Below, piece by piece: positions 8,957 to 17,482 of a stretch of DNA of 64,000 nt. The position numbers and the translations under genes were made by a program. The notes under the pieces are model-generated. The model searched no databases. It worked only from the letters and a program-made list of their open reading frames with translations, and was not told where the DNA came from. Source of the stretch: an uncultured Flavobacteriaceae bacterium (GTDB lineage Bacteria; Bacteroidota; Bacteroidia; Flavobacteriales; Flavobacteriaceae); contig CANMSH010000003.1 of assembly GCA_947500525.1 (NCBI GenBank), forward strand, positions 124,001-188,000. The letters are read 5' to 3'. How positions within the stretch are numbered: position 1 is the stretch's first letter; the number at the start of each line of letters is the position of its first letter.

Positions 8957-9454
8957 TTATTCTTTCAACAGTACTCCATTGGCTTCGAAAGCATAAGAAA
9001 ATTCTGGTGCCACGATAGCATCAATTTCTTCGTCTGATTTCCCACTATCCTTTGCATAGTGCTTTAATTCTTCAACGGGCACTTTTGAAACATAGGCTCT
9101 ACCATTTACAATTACCTCTTTGTTATCTGCATCTAAAGGAACGAAAAAACCATAATCTTTAAAACGCACCATTGACTCTTTTTTATCTCCTAAGTCAAGT
9201 TTCATCCAACATCCTTTCTTCTTGCAAACTTCTTTTATAGTAGCCTCAAATTTCAAATTTATCGTATCTCCCTCCTTTAGGTTACTAAACTCTTTGGCAG
9301 CCAATTCTTTCGAAATCACATTTGCATCAGATATCTTTTCTCCAAAAGAGGCATAAGCAATTGGTGCCGTTTCAATTTTTGTATCATGTTTCTTTTCTTC
9401 CTTACAGGCGAACATCACCAATAAACATATGAATGCGAGGCTTATTTTCTTCAT
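8957..9454 (-). CDS. DUF4920 lipoprotein
   Basis: 165 residues with a lipoprotein signal (LVMFAC, lipid Cys at about 17) and then an OB-like domain. The core motif is CKKKGCWMKL, followed by VRFKDYGFFVPLDADNKEVIVNG, characteristic of DUF4920. The two cysteines of CKKKGC could bind metal or form a disulfide. Function is not established. Convergent evolution with periplasmic OB-fold proteins has been noted for such domains, but no substrate can be assigned. It is probably co-transcribed with mnmD. Confidence 0.8.
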   Translation of the reverse strand: MKKISLAFICLLVMFACKEEKKHDTKIETAPIAYASFGEKISDANVISKELAAKEFSNLKEGDTINLKFEATIKEVCKKKGCWMKLDLGDKKESMVRFKDYGFFVPLDADNKEVIVNGRAYVSKVPVEELKHYAKDSGKSDEEIDAIVAPEFSYAFEANGVLLKE

Positions 9455-9644
9455 CTTACTTTTGTTTTAAAGTTGCTCAAAGTTAAAAATTTATTTAAGT
9501 ATCTTTAAGATACGTTCACTTAACATTTTAATAAGGGTATGAAGATTTAAATTATAGATTATAACGAAAATTAACAGAATTAATCAATATAGTTTAAAAT
9601 CATAATTAAAAACTTTCGAGCTATTATATAAGCTTTAAAAATTG

Positions 9645-9652
9645 TACTTTTG
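9645..9652 (+). promoter_or_regulatory. -7 box of the ilvE promoter
   Basis: TACTTTTG matches the Bacteroidota TAnnTTTG element exactly. It overlaps an upstream in-frame TTG at 9650 and so argues that translation begins at the ATG at 9674, giving a leader of roughly 15 nt. A -33 TTG is not evident. Confidence 0.6.
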
Positions 9653-9673
9653 CACTTTCAATTATGTATAATT

Positions 9674-10744
9674 ATGAGCGTAGATATATCAACAAAAATA
9701 ACGATCAAAAAAGCATCAACGTCTAAGATTGCCGATGTTGACTTTGATAACTTACCTTTTGGCCAGGTGACCACAGATCACATGTTTGTTTGTGATTACA
9801 AAGATGGAAAATGGCAACAGCCATCTGTAGTTCCTTATCAACCTATTAGCTTAGATCCTTCGGCTAAAATATTTCATTATGGTCAGTCTATATTCGAAGG
9901 TATGAAAGCATACAAAGACGAAGAAGATCAAATTTGGTTATTTAGACCTTTAGATAATCAAAAACGAATTAATATTTCTGCTAAAAGATTAGCAATGCCA
10001 GAATTTCCTGAGGATTTCTTTATGGAGGGCTTAAAAACACTTTTACAAGTAGAGAGTGATTGGATTCCTAAAACGCCTGGTAGTTCTATGTATATTCGTC
10101 CGTTTGTATTGGCTACAGGAAATGGTTTTCATGCTTCACCGGCTGATGAATATAAATTTGTAATTGCTTGTTCTCCTTCAGGAGCTTATTTTGGTGGAGA
10201 AGTAAAAGTTCTAATTGAGCAAAACTATTCTAGATCTGCAAATGGTGGTGTTGGCTATGCGAAGGCAGGAGGTAATTATGCTGGTCAGTTCTACCCTACC
10301 CAACTAGCAAAAGAAAAAGGTTATCAACAAGTGATTTGGACCGACGACAACACTCATGAGTTTATTGAAGAAGCTGGTGCTATGAATGTGTTTGTAAGAA
10401 TTGGAGATACTTTATTGACCTGTCCAACTAGTGATAGAATTTTGGATGGTATCACACGTAAAAGTATTATTACGATTGCCGAAGAAGAGGGCATTCCTGT
10501 TGAAATTAGAAAGATTTCTGTAAAAGAATTGGTTGAGGCTTCCAACAATGGTACACTTAAAGAAATGTTTGGTGCTGGTACGGCCGCCGTGGTTTCTCCA
10601 ATATCAGGATTCGGTTTTCAAGATAAAGATTATGAATTACCTGCAATAGAAAACAGTTACGCTGATCGTTTTAAAAAACGTATTACTGATATTCAGTACA
10701 ATCGCGCCGAAGATGTCTTTGGCTGGCGATATCAAGTGAAATAA
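9674..10744 (+). CDS. ilvE: Branched-chain amino-acid aminotransferase
   Basis: 356 residues from the ATG at 9674 (MSVDISTKIT). The longer frame from TTG 9650 is rejected because a -7 promoter box overlaps that codon. It is fold-type IV: FHYGQSIFEGMKAY near the N-terminus, the PLP lysine in VGYAKAGGNYAG, and EEAGAMNVFV and GTAAVVSPI later. It interconverts Val, Leu and Ile with their 2-oxo acids using glutamate. It stands alone and ends in a strong bidirectional terminator. Confidence 0.93.
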   Translation: MSVDISTKITIKKASTSKIADVDFDNLPFGQVTTDHMFVCDYKDGKWQQPSVVPYQPISLDPSAKIFHYGQSIFEGMKAYKDEEDQIWLFRPLDNQKRINISAKRLAMPEFPEDFFMEGLKTLLQVESDWIPKTPGSSMYIRPFVLATGNGFHASPADEYKFVIACSPSGAYFGGEVKVLIEQNYSRSANGGVGYAKAGGNYAGQFYPTQLAKEKGYQQVIWTDDNTHEFIEEAGAMNVFVRIGDTLLTCPTSDRILDGITRKSIITIAEEEGIPVEIRKISVKELVEASNNGTLKEMFGAGTAAVVSPISGFGFQDKDYELPAIENSYADRFKKRITDIQYNRAEDVFGWRYQVK

Positions 10745-10775
10745 AAAAAGGTGCTCAAAATTGAGCGCCTTTTTT
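10744..10775. terminator. Bidirectional terminator between ilvE and the MazG-like gene
   Basis: The stem AGGTGCTCAA / TTGAGCGCCT (one G-U pair) is flanked by A-run and T-run on the two sides, so it can end both the ilvE transcript and the convergent minus-strand transcript. It closely resembles the terminator after asd at 14405. Confidence 0.85.
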
Positions 10776-11160
10776 ATTCATTCAATATTTCAGCAATATT
10801 TGGTTTAAAGTAATTTGGTCCCTTCATCACTTTACCATCTTCTCTATAAATTGGTTTTCCATCAGCGCCCAATTTACTCATATTACTACGTTGGATCTCA
10901 TTGAATACAGTCGATATCTTATCCTGCATACCGTGTTCTATTATAGTACCGCATAAAATATAGAGCATATCGCCTAAGGCATCTGCAACCTCTACCAAAT
11001 CGTCATTCTTTGCAGCCTCTAAATATTCTTCATTCTCTTCCTGCATTAAATCAAAACGTAATTTTAACTTACTATCATCTAATTTGGCCACAGGTTTTTT
11101 CTTATACCCAATTCCGAAGGCCTTGTGAAATTTTTTAACTGCTTTTATTTTTTTCTTCAT
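10774..11160 (-). CDS. MazG-like/all-alpha NTP pyrophosphohydrolase domain protein
   Basis: 128 residues. The metal-binding pattern of all-alpha NTP pyrophosphatases is present: E-E-N-E-E-Y-L-E-A around residue 41 and E-V-A-D-A-L-G-D-M around 57. The C-terminal half has NMSKLGADGKPIYREDGKVMKG, which resembles PRA-PH/HisE-like phage and bacterial homologues. It probably hydrolyses a non-canonical or excess nucleoside triphosphate to the monophosphate and PPi. It lies 19 bp downstream of the SDR gene, in the same direction. The substrate cannot be given. Confidence 0.8.
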   Translation of the reverse strand: MKKKIKAVKKFHKAFGIGYKKKPVAKLDDSKLKLRFDLMQEENEEYLEAAKNDDLVEVADALGDMLYILCGTIIEHGMQDKISTVFNEIQRSNMSKLGADGKPIYREDGKVMKGPNYFKPNIAEILNE

Positions 11161-11179
11161 TTTTATAGTATAAATTTTA

Positions 11180-11902
11180 TTACATCAATTTCATATACAT
11201 TTTCGGAGATACTACTTTTAGCACAGCACCTACTAATCTCCAACGATTCGTAATATAGGCCCTACGTTTTTTACGTTTAATGGCCGCATACATTTGCTTG
11301 GTCGCTTTTTCTACAGAAGCCATCCAAAACGTTTTACCCATAATAATATCAGTATCAACGAAACCAGGAACAATTTCGGTAACATTAATTTTCGCTTTTT
11401 TGGTTCTCAAAGATTTCATATAAAGAGACTCTAGATAACTCGCTTGATAAGCTTTAGAGGCATGATATTCTGGCACTTGTCTATTTCCTCGTAACGATGC
11501 TACTGAAGTAACACCGACTAAATGACCATAACCTTGCGCCGAGAAATAATTATATGCCAATTGATAGACACGTGTAGCTCCAACTACATTTGTATATACA
11601 GTAGGCCCTCCTTTTTCCCAATCTAATTTATAATTGGGTGTCGCAATCCCGGCATTATGCACCATAAGATCAATACTTTCAAAAACCGTCGATAAATTAT
11701 CAAATAATTCCTCGGTAGCTTTAAGATCTGTAATGTCATGTTGTTGTACCTTATACCTATCGGAGTTTTCTTTTTTAATAGCTTCTAAGCGCTCTAAACG
11801 CCTACCGGTTATCATCACATTATAACCATCATTTACCAATAATTTGGCCAGTTCTTTTCCCATACCCGAAGTCGCTCCGAATACGATTGCATTCTTACTC
11901 AT
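11180..11902 (-). CDS. Short-chain dehydrogenase/reductase
   Basis: 240 residues from ATG 11902 (MSKNAIVFG); the frame extends 7 codons further to a TTG that is less likely. The NAD(P)-binding motif is GATSGMGKEL. NAG in LMVHNAGIA, the catalytic Ser in GVTSVASLRG and YHASK (YxxxK) complete the classical SDR set. The C-terminal 35 residues are basic and hydrophobic (RKKRRAYITNRW), as in membrane-associated fatty-acid or sphingolipid-type SDRs. The substrate is unknown. Confidence 0.85.
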   Translation of the reverse strand: MSKNAIVFGATSGMGKELAKLLVNDGYNVMITGRRLERLEAIKKENSDRYKVQQHDITDLKATEELFDNLSTVFESIDLMVHNAGIATPNYKLDWEKGGPTVYTNVVGATRVYQLAYNYFSAQGYGHLVGVTSVASLRGNRQVPEYHASKAYQASYLESLYMKSLRTKKAKINVTEIVPGFVDTDIIMGKTFWMASVEKATKQMYAAIKRKKRRAYITNRWRLVGAVLKVVSPKMYMKLM

Positions 11903-11905
11903 ATA

Positions 11906-11938
11906 TTGAATTTTAATCGGCAAAAATGATTATTTTTG
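11906..11938 (+). promoter_or_regulatory. Promoter for the 61-residue membrane protein
   Basis: TTG at 11906-11908, a 22-bp spacer and TATTTTTG at 11931-11938 match both Bacteroidota promoter elements. The start codon follows at 11960. The region is divergent with the SDR gene. Confidence 0.7.
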
Positions 11939-11959
11939 CTGTGTTAAATATAACCAAAT

Positions 11960-12145
11960 ATGTTTAGTAGCGGTCAGAAATTATTTGCTTTATTTTTTAT
12001 TATCGTCTTTGCTGCGATTATGATATGGAGCTACAGAAAAGATATTTATCTCCATAAAATTTACTACAAAAAAGTGTGGGTCGTAGCCCTAGGCATTGTT
12101 GTGGTCATTGCTTCTTTCGCTATGATCGCCTTCGCATTACACTAG
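11960..12145 (+). CDS. Small two-helix membrane protein, unknown function
   Basis: 61 residues with two hydrophobic stretches (about 7-24 and 40-59) joined by a basic, tyrosine-rich loop (SYRKDIYLHKIYYKKVW). The gene has its own well-formed promoter and ends just before the convergent trhO stop. The length and design are typical of conserved flavobacterial small inner-membrane proteins. No function can be assigned. Confidence 0.75.
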   Translation: MFSSGQKLFALFFIIVFAAIMIWSYRKDIYLHKIYYKKVWVVALGIVVVIASFAMIAFALH

Positions 12146-12148
12146 GTT

Positions 12149-13180
12149 CTATTTTTTGTATTTTAATACTTCTGAACGACCTTTTTTGAAAATTTTATTA
12201 CTGTTATGCGTTCCTTTACGAAGTGCTTTTTGCTCTTCGAAAGGCAAATTGAATATCTCTTGACATTCTGTTGAACAACATCCTTGCATGTTATCTCGAC
12301 AAGATTCACATTGAATAAACAGTAAATGACATGCTTCATTTTCGCAATTTACGTGGGTATCGCAAGCTTGACCACATTGATGGCATTGTGCAATGACATC
12401 ATCAGAAATACGTTCTCCTCTTCTATGATCAAACACGAAATTCTTACCAATAAATTTATTCTCTAGATTTTCACTTTTTACCTGACGTACATACTCAATA
12501 ATACCACCCTCTAACTGAAAAACGTTTTTAAACCCTTTATGTTTGTAGTACGCGCTTGCCTTTTCACATCGAATGCCTCCTGTGCAGTACATTAATAAAT
12601 TCTTATCCTCTTTATGATCTTTTAAATCTTCTTCAATAATATCTAAAGAATCTCTAAATGTATCTACATCTGGTGTAATCGCACCTTCAAAATGACCAAT
12701 TTCACTTTCGTAGTGATTCCTCATATCTACACAAATTGTATTCGGATCTTCCAATAGCTTATTAAATTCTAATGCTTTTAAATGCACTCCTTTATTTGTA
12801 ACATCGAAGGTTTCATCATTTAAACCATCGGCTACAATTTTAGTACGCACCTTCACTTTAAGTTTTAAGAAAGACATATTATCTTGTTCAACGGCAATGT
12901 TCAAACGTACATCTTCTAAAAAATCAATACTATCTATATGAGTCTTTAAAGCATCAAAATTCTCAGCAGGAACAGATAGTTGTCCATTAATTCCTTCATG
13001 AGCTACATAGATTCTACCTAAAACATCGAGTTCGTTCCAAGCAATGAATAGATAGTTTCTGAATAATTCGGGATTTCCAATATGGGCATATTGATAGAAA
13101 GACAGCGTTAATCGTTGCTTTCCAGCCTCTTCGATTAATACAGCTCTTTCTTTAGCGCTTAATGTATTGTACAGTTGCAT
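12149..13180 (-). CDS. trhO: tRNA uridine(34) hydroxylase (rhodanese-domain)
   Basis: 343 residues. An N-terminal acylphosphatase-like domain (FYQYAHIGNPELFRNYL, VAHEGINGQLS) is followed by a rhodanese domain with DMRNHYESEIGHFEGA and the active-site loop YCTGGIRCEKA at about 198-208. A C-terminal cysteine cluster (CHQCGQ, CENEACH, CESCR) probably binds zinc. The protein matches TrhO/YceA, which hydroxylates U34 of certain tRNAs using oxygen, producing ho5U. Some homologues lack the Cys cluster; this one keeps it. A well-formed minus-strand promoter lies upstream. Confidence 0.9.
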   Translation of the reverse strand: MQLYNTLSAKERAVLIEEAGKQRLTLSFYQYAHIGNPELFRNYLFIAWNELDVLGRIYVAHEGINGQLSVPAENFDALKTHIDSIDFLEDVRLNIAVEQDNMSFLKLKVKVRTKIVADGLNDETFDVTNKGVHLKALEFNKLLEDPNTICVDMRNHYESEIGHFEGAITPDVDTFRDSLDIIEEDLKDHKEDKNLLMYCTGGIRCEKASAYYKHKGFKNVFQLEGGIIEYVRQVKSENLENKFIGKNFVFDHRRGERISDDVIAQCHQCGQACDTHVNCENEACHLLFIQCESCRDNMQGCCSTECQEIFNLPFEEQKALRKGTHNSNKIFKKGRSEVLKYKK

Positions 13181-13221
13181 GCTATACCAATTTTAAGATT
13201 AAAGATTCATTATTAATTTCG

Positions 13222-13254
13222 CAAAAATAAAGCTTTTACCAATTTTTGTATCAA
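13222..13254 (-). promoter_or_regulatory. Promoter of trhO
   Basis: Read on the minus strand: TTG (13254-13252), 22-bp spacer, TATTTTTG (13229-13222). Both elements match the Bacteroidota consensus; the start codon is 42 bp downstream. Confidence 0.7.
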
Positions 13255-13377
13255 AAATTACAACATTTTAATAGAATTTGATAAAAATTCAACTTTAAAC
13301 AGATTTTACATCTATTCGTGTATTTATCTAAAGGATTTTTTTTAACCTTTGCATCAACAATATTAAATTTTAAATTC

Positions 13378-14388
13378 ATGAGAGTTGCAGTTGTTGGAGC
13401 CACCGGAATGGTTGGTCAGGTAATGTTAAAGACGTTAGAGGATAGAAATTTTCCAATTACAGAATTGGTTCCTGTAGCATCAGAAAGATCTGTAGGAAAA
13501 AAAGTTTCCTATAACGGAACAGAATATACCGTTGTTGGTTTACAAACGGCAGTAGACATGCATTTGGATGTGGCCTTGTTTTCTGCAGGTGGAGGAACAT
13601 CTTTAGAGTGGGCTCCAAAATTTGCCGAAGTGGGTACTGTTGTTATAGACAATTCTTCGGCATGGCGCATGGATGCTTCAAAAAAATTAGTTGTTCCTGA
13701 AATAAATGCATCTTCATTAACCAAAAATGATCGCATTATTGCTAATCCTAATTGCTCTACTATTCAAATGGTAGTAGCTTTGGCTCCATTGCATAAAAAA
13801 TATACCATCAAACGATTAGTAATTTCAACATATCAATCTATTACTGGTACGGGTGTAAAGGCGGTACAGCAACTTGAAAACGAATACGAGAATAAAAAAG
13901 GAGAAATGGCTTATCATTATCCTATACATAGAAATGCTATTCCGCATTGTGATGTTTTTGAAAGTAATGGATATACAAAGGAAGAGCTAAAACTAGTGAG
14001 AGAGACACAAAAAATTTTAGATGACAGATCAATTGCAATTACTGCTACGGCGGTAAGAATACCTGTAGTTGGAGGCCATAGTGAAAGTGTGAATATTGAA
14101 TTTGAAAATGAATTCGATGAATCGGAAGTAAGAAAATTATTGAGTGAGACAGATGGTGTTACAGTGCAAGATAACACAGACACTAACACCTATCCAATGC
14201 CCATATACGCAGAAGGTAAAGACGATGTTTTTGTTGGTAGAATTCGTAGAGATTTATCGCAACCTAAAACTTTAAATATGTGGATTGTCTCTGACAACCT
14301 TCGTAAAGGAGCCGCTACAAATGCTATTCAAATTGCCGAATATCTAAACGAGAATAATATGATTCCCGCAAACAAAATACTGTCTTAG
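13378..14388 (+). CDS. asd: Aspartate-semialdehyde dehydrogenase
   Basis: 336 residues from ATG 13378; 20 further codons upstream are in frame but lack family similarity. The N-terminus MRVAVVGATGMVGQ is the NADP Rossmann motif. The catalytic Cys is in NPNCSTIQMV (about residue 127), and GGHSESVNIEF contains the substrate-binding His. It reduces aspartyl phosphate to the semialdehyde for Lys/diaminopimelate, Thr and Met synthesis. TAACCTTTG at about 13343 may be a variant -7 box. It is monocistronic, ending in a strong stem-loop. Confidence 0.95.
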   Translation: MRVAVVGATGMVGQVMLKTLEDRNFPITELVPVASERSVGKKVSYNGTEYTVVGLQTAVDMHLDVALFSAGGGTSLEWAPKFAEVGTVVIDNSSAWRMDASKKLVVPEINASSLTKNDRIIANPNCSTIQMVVALAPLHKKYTIKRLVISTYQSITGTGVKAVQQLENEYENKKGEMAYHYPIHRNAIPHCDVFESNGYTKEELKLVRETQKILDDRSIAITATAVRIPVVGGHSESVNIEFENEFDESEVRKLLSETDGVTVQDNTDTNTYPMPIYAEGKDDVFVGRIRRDLSQPKTLNMWIVSDNLRKGAATNAIQIAEYLNENNMIPANKILS

Positions 14389-14404
14389 ATTATACTGTAT
14401 TAAA

Positions 14405-14437
14405 ATAAAAAAGGCGCTCAAATGAGCGCCTTTTTTA
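14405..14437. terminator. Terminator after asd, bidirectional
   Basis: The 10-bp stem AAGGCGCTCA / TGAGCGCCTT has a 2-nt loop, flanked by A-run and T-run. It serves asd and the convergent thioredoxin gene. Confidence 0.9.
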
Positions 14438-14452
14438 TTTTAAGTATGCGTA

Positions 14453-14818
14453 CTAAGCTTTCGTCACCTTTAAAACATCTTCTATAATTTTTTCAAGTTG
14501 TTGTTTTGGCAACGCGCCATTTGCCATTTGAGGCTGTTCATTATTTGGTGGGCAAAATAACATTGACGGAATACTTCTAATAGCAAAAGCAGCAGATAAT
14601 TCTTGTTCAGCTTCCGTATCAACTTTATAGATATGTATTTTCCCTTTATATTCTTCACTTAATTGCTCCAAAACCGGAGCTAACGCCTTACATGGCCCAC
14701 ACCAATCAGCATAGAAATCTATAATACAGGGAATGTCTCCCTCATATTTCCATTCTTTATTCTCTTCATAATTAAAAACTTTTTCTAAAAAAGTTTCTTT
14801 GGTTAATAATGTTGTCAT
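14453..14818 (-). CDS. Thioredoxin-family protein
   Basis: 121 residues, close to thioredoxin length. DFYADWCGPCKALAPV holds the classical CGPC redox site. The cis-proline lies in AIRSIPSMLFC, and an extra Cys follows it. There is an 18-residue N-terminal extension before the core beta strand and no signal peptide, so it is cytoplasmic. It reduces protein disulfides with thioredoxin reductase; it may equally be a paralogue rather than the main trxA. Confidence 0.9.
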   Translation of the reverse strand: MTTLLTKETFLEKVFNYEENKEWKYEGDIPCIIDFYADWCGPCKALAPVLEQLSEEYKGKIHIYKVDTEAEQELSAAFAIRSIPSMLFCPPNNEQPQMANGALPKQQLEKIIEDVLKVTKA

Positions 14819-14976
14819 ATTTATTTTTTATTCTTTTTTTGCTAATGAATACTTCTATTTCTACTATAATTAAAACGCTAATTTAGTCGCTAAAATTGAC
14901 ATAACTAACTCATTTTGTTAGAATTTGGTAAATTGTACATCAAATCAATTAATAACTAACTTAAAATTTATCATTT

Positions 14977-15345
14977 ATGAGCAGAAAAGTATCCATGATG
15001 TTGCGCATCATATTGGCCCTTATCCTTATTATTTTCGGATTGAACAAATTCGCTAATTTTCTCCCAGCCCCTAGTTTAACAGGAGAAGCTGTAGAGTTTT
15101 GGAGTGCATTAGACAACGCTGGTTATTTCACCATTCTTGGAGTCCTAGAAATCTTTGCCGGAATTCTTTTGCTATCAAATAAATGGATTGGAATTGCCCT
15201 CGTTCTAGTCGCTTCTCTAGCAGCGAATTTCTTAATATTTCACATCAATTATGACTTGGCAAATTCTGTTCCTGCAATTTTGGTAACCATCTTAACAATT
15301 GCCTTAATTTACGGAAACTGGGGACGATTTAGATCTTTGTTATAA
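14977..15345 (+). CDS. DoxX-like small membrane protein
   Basis: 122 residues with four predicted transmembrane helices (about 7-25, 48-66, 70-88, 98-115). The motif LILIIFGLNKFANFLP near the first helix and FTILGVLEIFAGILLL match the DoxX superfamily. No redox cysteines are present. Such proteins are widespread in flavobacteria and have no settled function. It is monocistronic with a terminator following. Confidence 0.75.
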   Translation: MSRKVSMMLRIILALILIIFGLNKFANFLPAPSLTGEAVEFWSALDNAGYFTILGVLEIFAGILLLSNKWIGIALVLVASLAANFLIFHINYDLANSVPAILVTILTIALIYGNWGRFRSLL

Positions 15346-15397
15346 TGTAAATCTTACACGCTTAAAAGAATAATTCTTTTAAATAACATAGTATAGA

Positions 15398-15425
15398 AAG
15401 CCGCTGAATCTTCAGCGGCTTTTGC
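15398..15425 (+). terminator. Terminator of the DoxX-like gene
   Basis: The stem AAGCCGCTGA / TTCAGCGGCTT has a 2-3-nt loop, and a T-run follows. Confidence 0.85.
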
Positions 15426-15483
15426 CTTGTTGTAATTTTGATTAGCTTTACCCATAGAAAATAATAACTCCAACCCTTTTAAT

Positions 15484-17427
15484 ATGAAATCATTCATAAA
15501 AATCACGCTGCTTCTATTGTTAAGCATTAGTTGTATTCAATGTAAAAAAAAGAATGCTAAACTAGTCGTTGACAAAAAACCTGATACATACGTTCAAGAC
15601 AACTATACCAAACAGGAAGTTGATATTGAAATGCGAGACGGTATCAAACTACACACAACCATATATTCACCGAAAGATACAAGTAAAGAGTATCCAATTT
15701 TGATGCAACGAACGCCGTACAGTTCTCGACCTTATGGAGAAGGGAAATTTCGTGATCGAATTGGTCCAAATATTCATTTAATGAAAGAAGGTAACATTAT
15801 TGTATACCAAGATGTCCGCGGACGATGGATGAGCGAGGGTACTTATGATAATATGCGTGCTTACATCCCAAATAAAAAATCAAACTCAGACGTAGATGAG
15901 AGTTCTGATACCTATGACACAATTGATTGGTTGGTAAAAAACGTAGAAAATAATAATGGTAATGTTGGTACTTGGGGTATATCTTACCCAGGGTTTTATG
16001 CAACCTATTCAACATTAGATGCGCATCCAGCTTTAAAAGCGGCATCGCCTCAAGCATGTATTGGCGATTTCTACTTTGATGATTTTCATCATAATGGCGC
16101 CTATTTGTTAAGTTATTTTAGAGCCACAGCATTGTTTGGTACGCAAAAAGACACGCCAAGTGATACGGCCTGGTATAAATTACCCGATATTAAGACAAAA
16201 GATCAATATCAGTTCTTTTTGGATGCCGGCCCTTTGAGTAATTTAAATAAATACTTTAACTATGAAACATTAGACAAAAAGAGTGTAGAGAAAGATGATA
16301 TGACCGATGACTTTTTTTGGAATGAACTAAAGGAACACCCAAATTATGATAGTGTTTGGCAGAGTAAAGGTATTATTCAACACCTTAAAAACATCAAGCC
16401 ATCGGTGGCCACAATGATTGTTGGAGGTTGGTTTGATGCCGAAGATTTATATGGCCCGTTAGAAACCTATAAAAACATAGAAAAATACAATCCGGAGAAC
16501 TACAATACGATTGTTTTTGGACCTTGGGATCATGGAGCTTGGGCACGAAGTAGAGGTAAAAATATTGTAGGTAATTACTATTTTGGGGATTCTATTTCTG
16601 AATTTTTTCAACAAGATATAGAAACAAAATTCTTTAATCATTTCCTAAAAGGTAATGGTGATAAAAACTCTGGACTACCAGAAGCTTATGTCTATGATTC
16701 AGGTAAAAAAGATTGGAAAACCTATACTAGTTGGCCACCAGAAAATGTAGTTAAGCAAAGAATGTACTTATCTGAAAATAGTAAATTAAATATTGGTCCT
16801 CCTGTACATCAGAATTATATTAAGCCTATTAAATTCGTAAGCGATATAAAACGACCTGTGCCCTACTCTGAGGATATTAAAACGGTATTTACACCAAGAA
16901 AATATATGACAGATGATCAACGTTTCGCCGCGCGTAGACCCGATGTATTGGTATTTGAAACAGAAGTTTTAGACGAAGATTTAACCTTAGCGGGAGATAT
17001 TATGGCGAACTTAAAAGTAGCCACCACGGGTACTGATGCAGACTGGATTGTAAAGATAATTGATGTGCATCCGGCTGATGCCGAAGAGCAAAAAGAAGGC
17101 ATGCAAGATCATTTAAAAATGAGTAATTATCATTTAATGGTGCGTAGTGAAGTGATGCGCGGTAAATTTAGAAACAGTTTTGCCAGCCCTGAACCGTTTG
17201 TACCGAATAAGCAAACGGAAGTCAATATAAAACTACAGGACGTATATCATACTATAAAAAAAGGACATAAACTTCAAGTACAAGTACAGAGTACATGGTT
17301 TCCCTTAATTGATTTAAATCCGCAAACCTATGTAGATAATATTTTTAAGGCTACCGAAGATGACTTTAAAACACAAACTCATACAGTATTTACATCTTCT
17401 TCAATAGAGTTTTCAATCTTAAAATAA
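15484..17427 (+). CDS. CocE/NonD-family serine hydrolase (X-Pro acyl-peptidase S15 type), lipoprotein
   Basis: 647 residues. The lipoprotein signal (LLLLLSISC, Cys about 17, with another Cys at 20) suggests an envelope location. An alpha/beta-hydrolase domain follows: YPILMQRTPYS, VYQDVRGRWMSEG (oxyanion region) and the nucleophile Ser in TWGISYPGFYA (about residue 167). Further on are GGWFDAEDLYG with the acid and FGPWDHGAW with the His. The C-terminal jelly-roll (from about 455) is of the PepX_C type. These enzymes cleave acyl esters or amides such as X-Pro dipeptides or glutaryl-7-ACA; the substrate is not predictable. Confidence 0.88.
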   Translation: MKSFIKITLLLLLSISCIQCKKKNAKLVVDKKPDTYVQDNYTKQEVDIEMRDGIKLHTTIYSPKDTSKEYPILMQRTPYSSRPYGEGKFRDRIGPNIHLMKEGNIIVYQDVRGRWMSEGTYDNMRAYIPNKKSNSDVDESSDTYDTIDWLVKNVENNNGNVGTWGISYPGFYATYSTLDAHPALKAASPQACIGDFYFDDFHHNGAYLLSYFRATALFGTQKDTPSDTAWYKLPDIKTKDQYQFFLDAGPLSNLNKYFNYETLDKKSVEKDDMTDDFFWNELKEHPNYDSVWQSKGIIQHLKNIKPSVATMIVGGWFDAEDLYGPLETYKNIEKYNPENYNTIVFGPWDHGAWARSRGKNIVGNYYFGDSISEFFQQDIETKFFNHFLKGNGDKNSGLPEAYVYDSGKKDWKTYTSWPPENVVKQRMYLSENSKLNIGPPVHQNYIKPIKFVSDIKRPVPYSEDIKTVFTPRKYMTDDQRFAARRPDVLVFETEVLDEDLTLAGDIMANLKVATTGTDADWIVKIIDVHPADAEEQKEGMQDHLKMSNYHLMVRSEVMRGKFRNSFASPEPFVPNKQTEVNIKLQDVYHTIKKGHKLQVQVQSTWFPLIDLNPQTYVDNIFKATEDDFKTQTHTVFTSSSIEFSILK

Positions 17428-17445
17428 AGAGTATCTCATATGAGC

Positions 17446-17482
17446 AAAGAAGGTTGTTAGTTTTTAGCAACCTTCTTTTTTA
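17446..17482. terminator. Bidirectional terminator, CocE-like hydrolase/MFS
   Basis: AAGAAGGTTG pairs with CAACCTTCTT around an 11-nt loop that contains the MFS stop codon. An A-run lies to the left and a T-run to the right. Confidence 0.75.

Noticed and set aside
9650-9673. Upstream TTG start of ilvE
   Set aside because: It coincides with the exact TAnnTTTG promoter box, so it would not be in the transcript.
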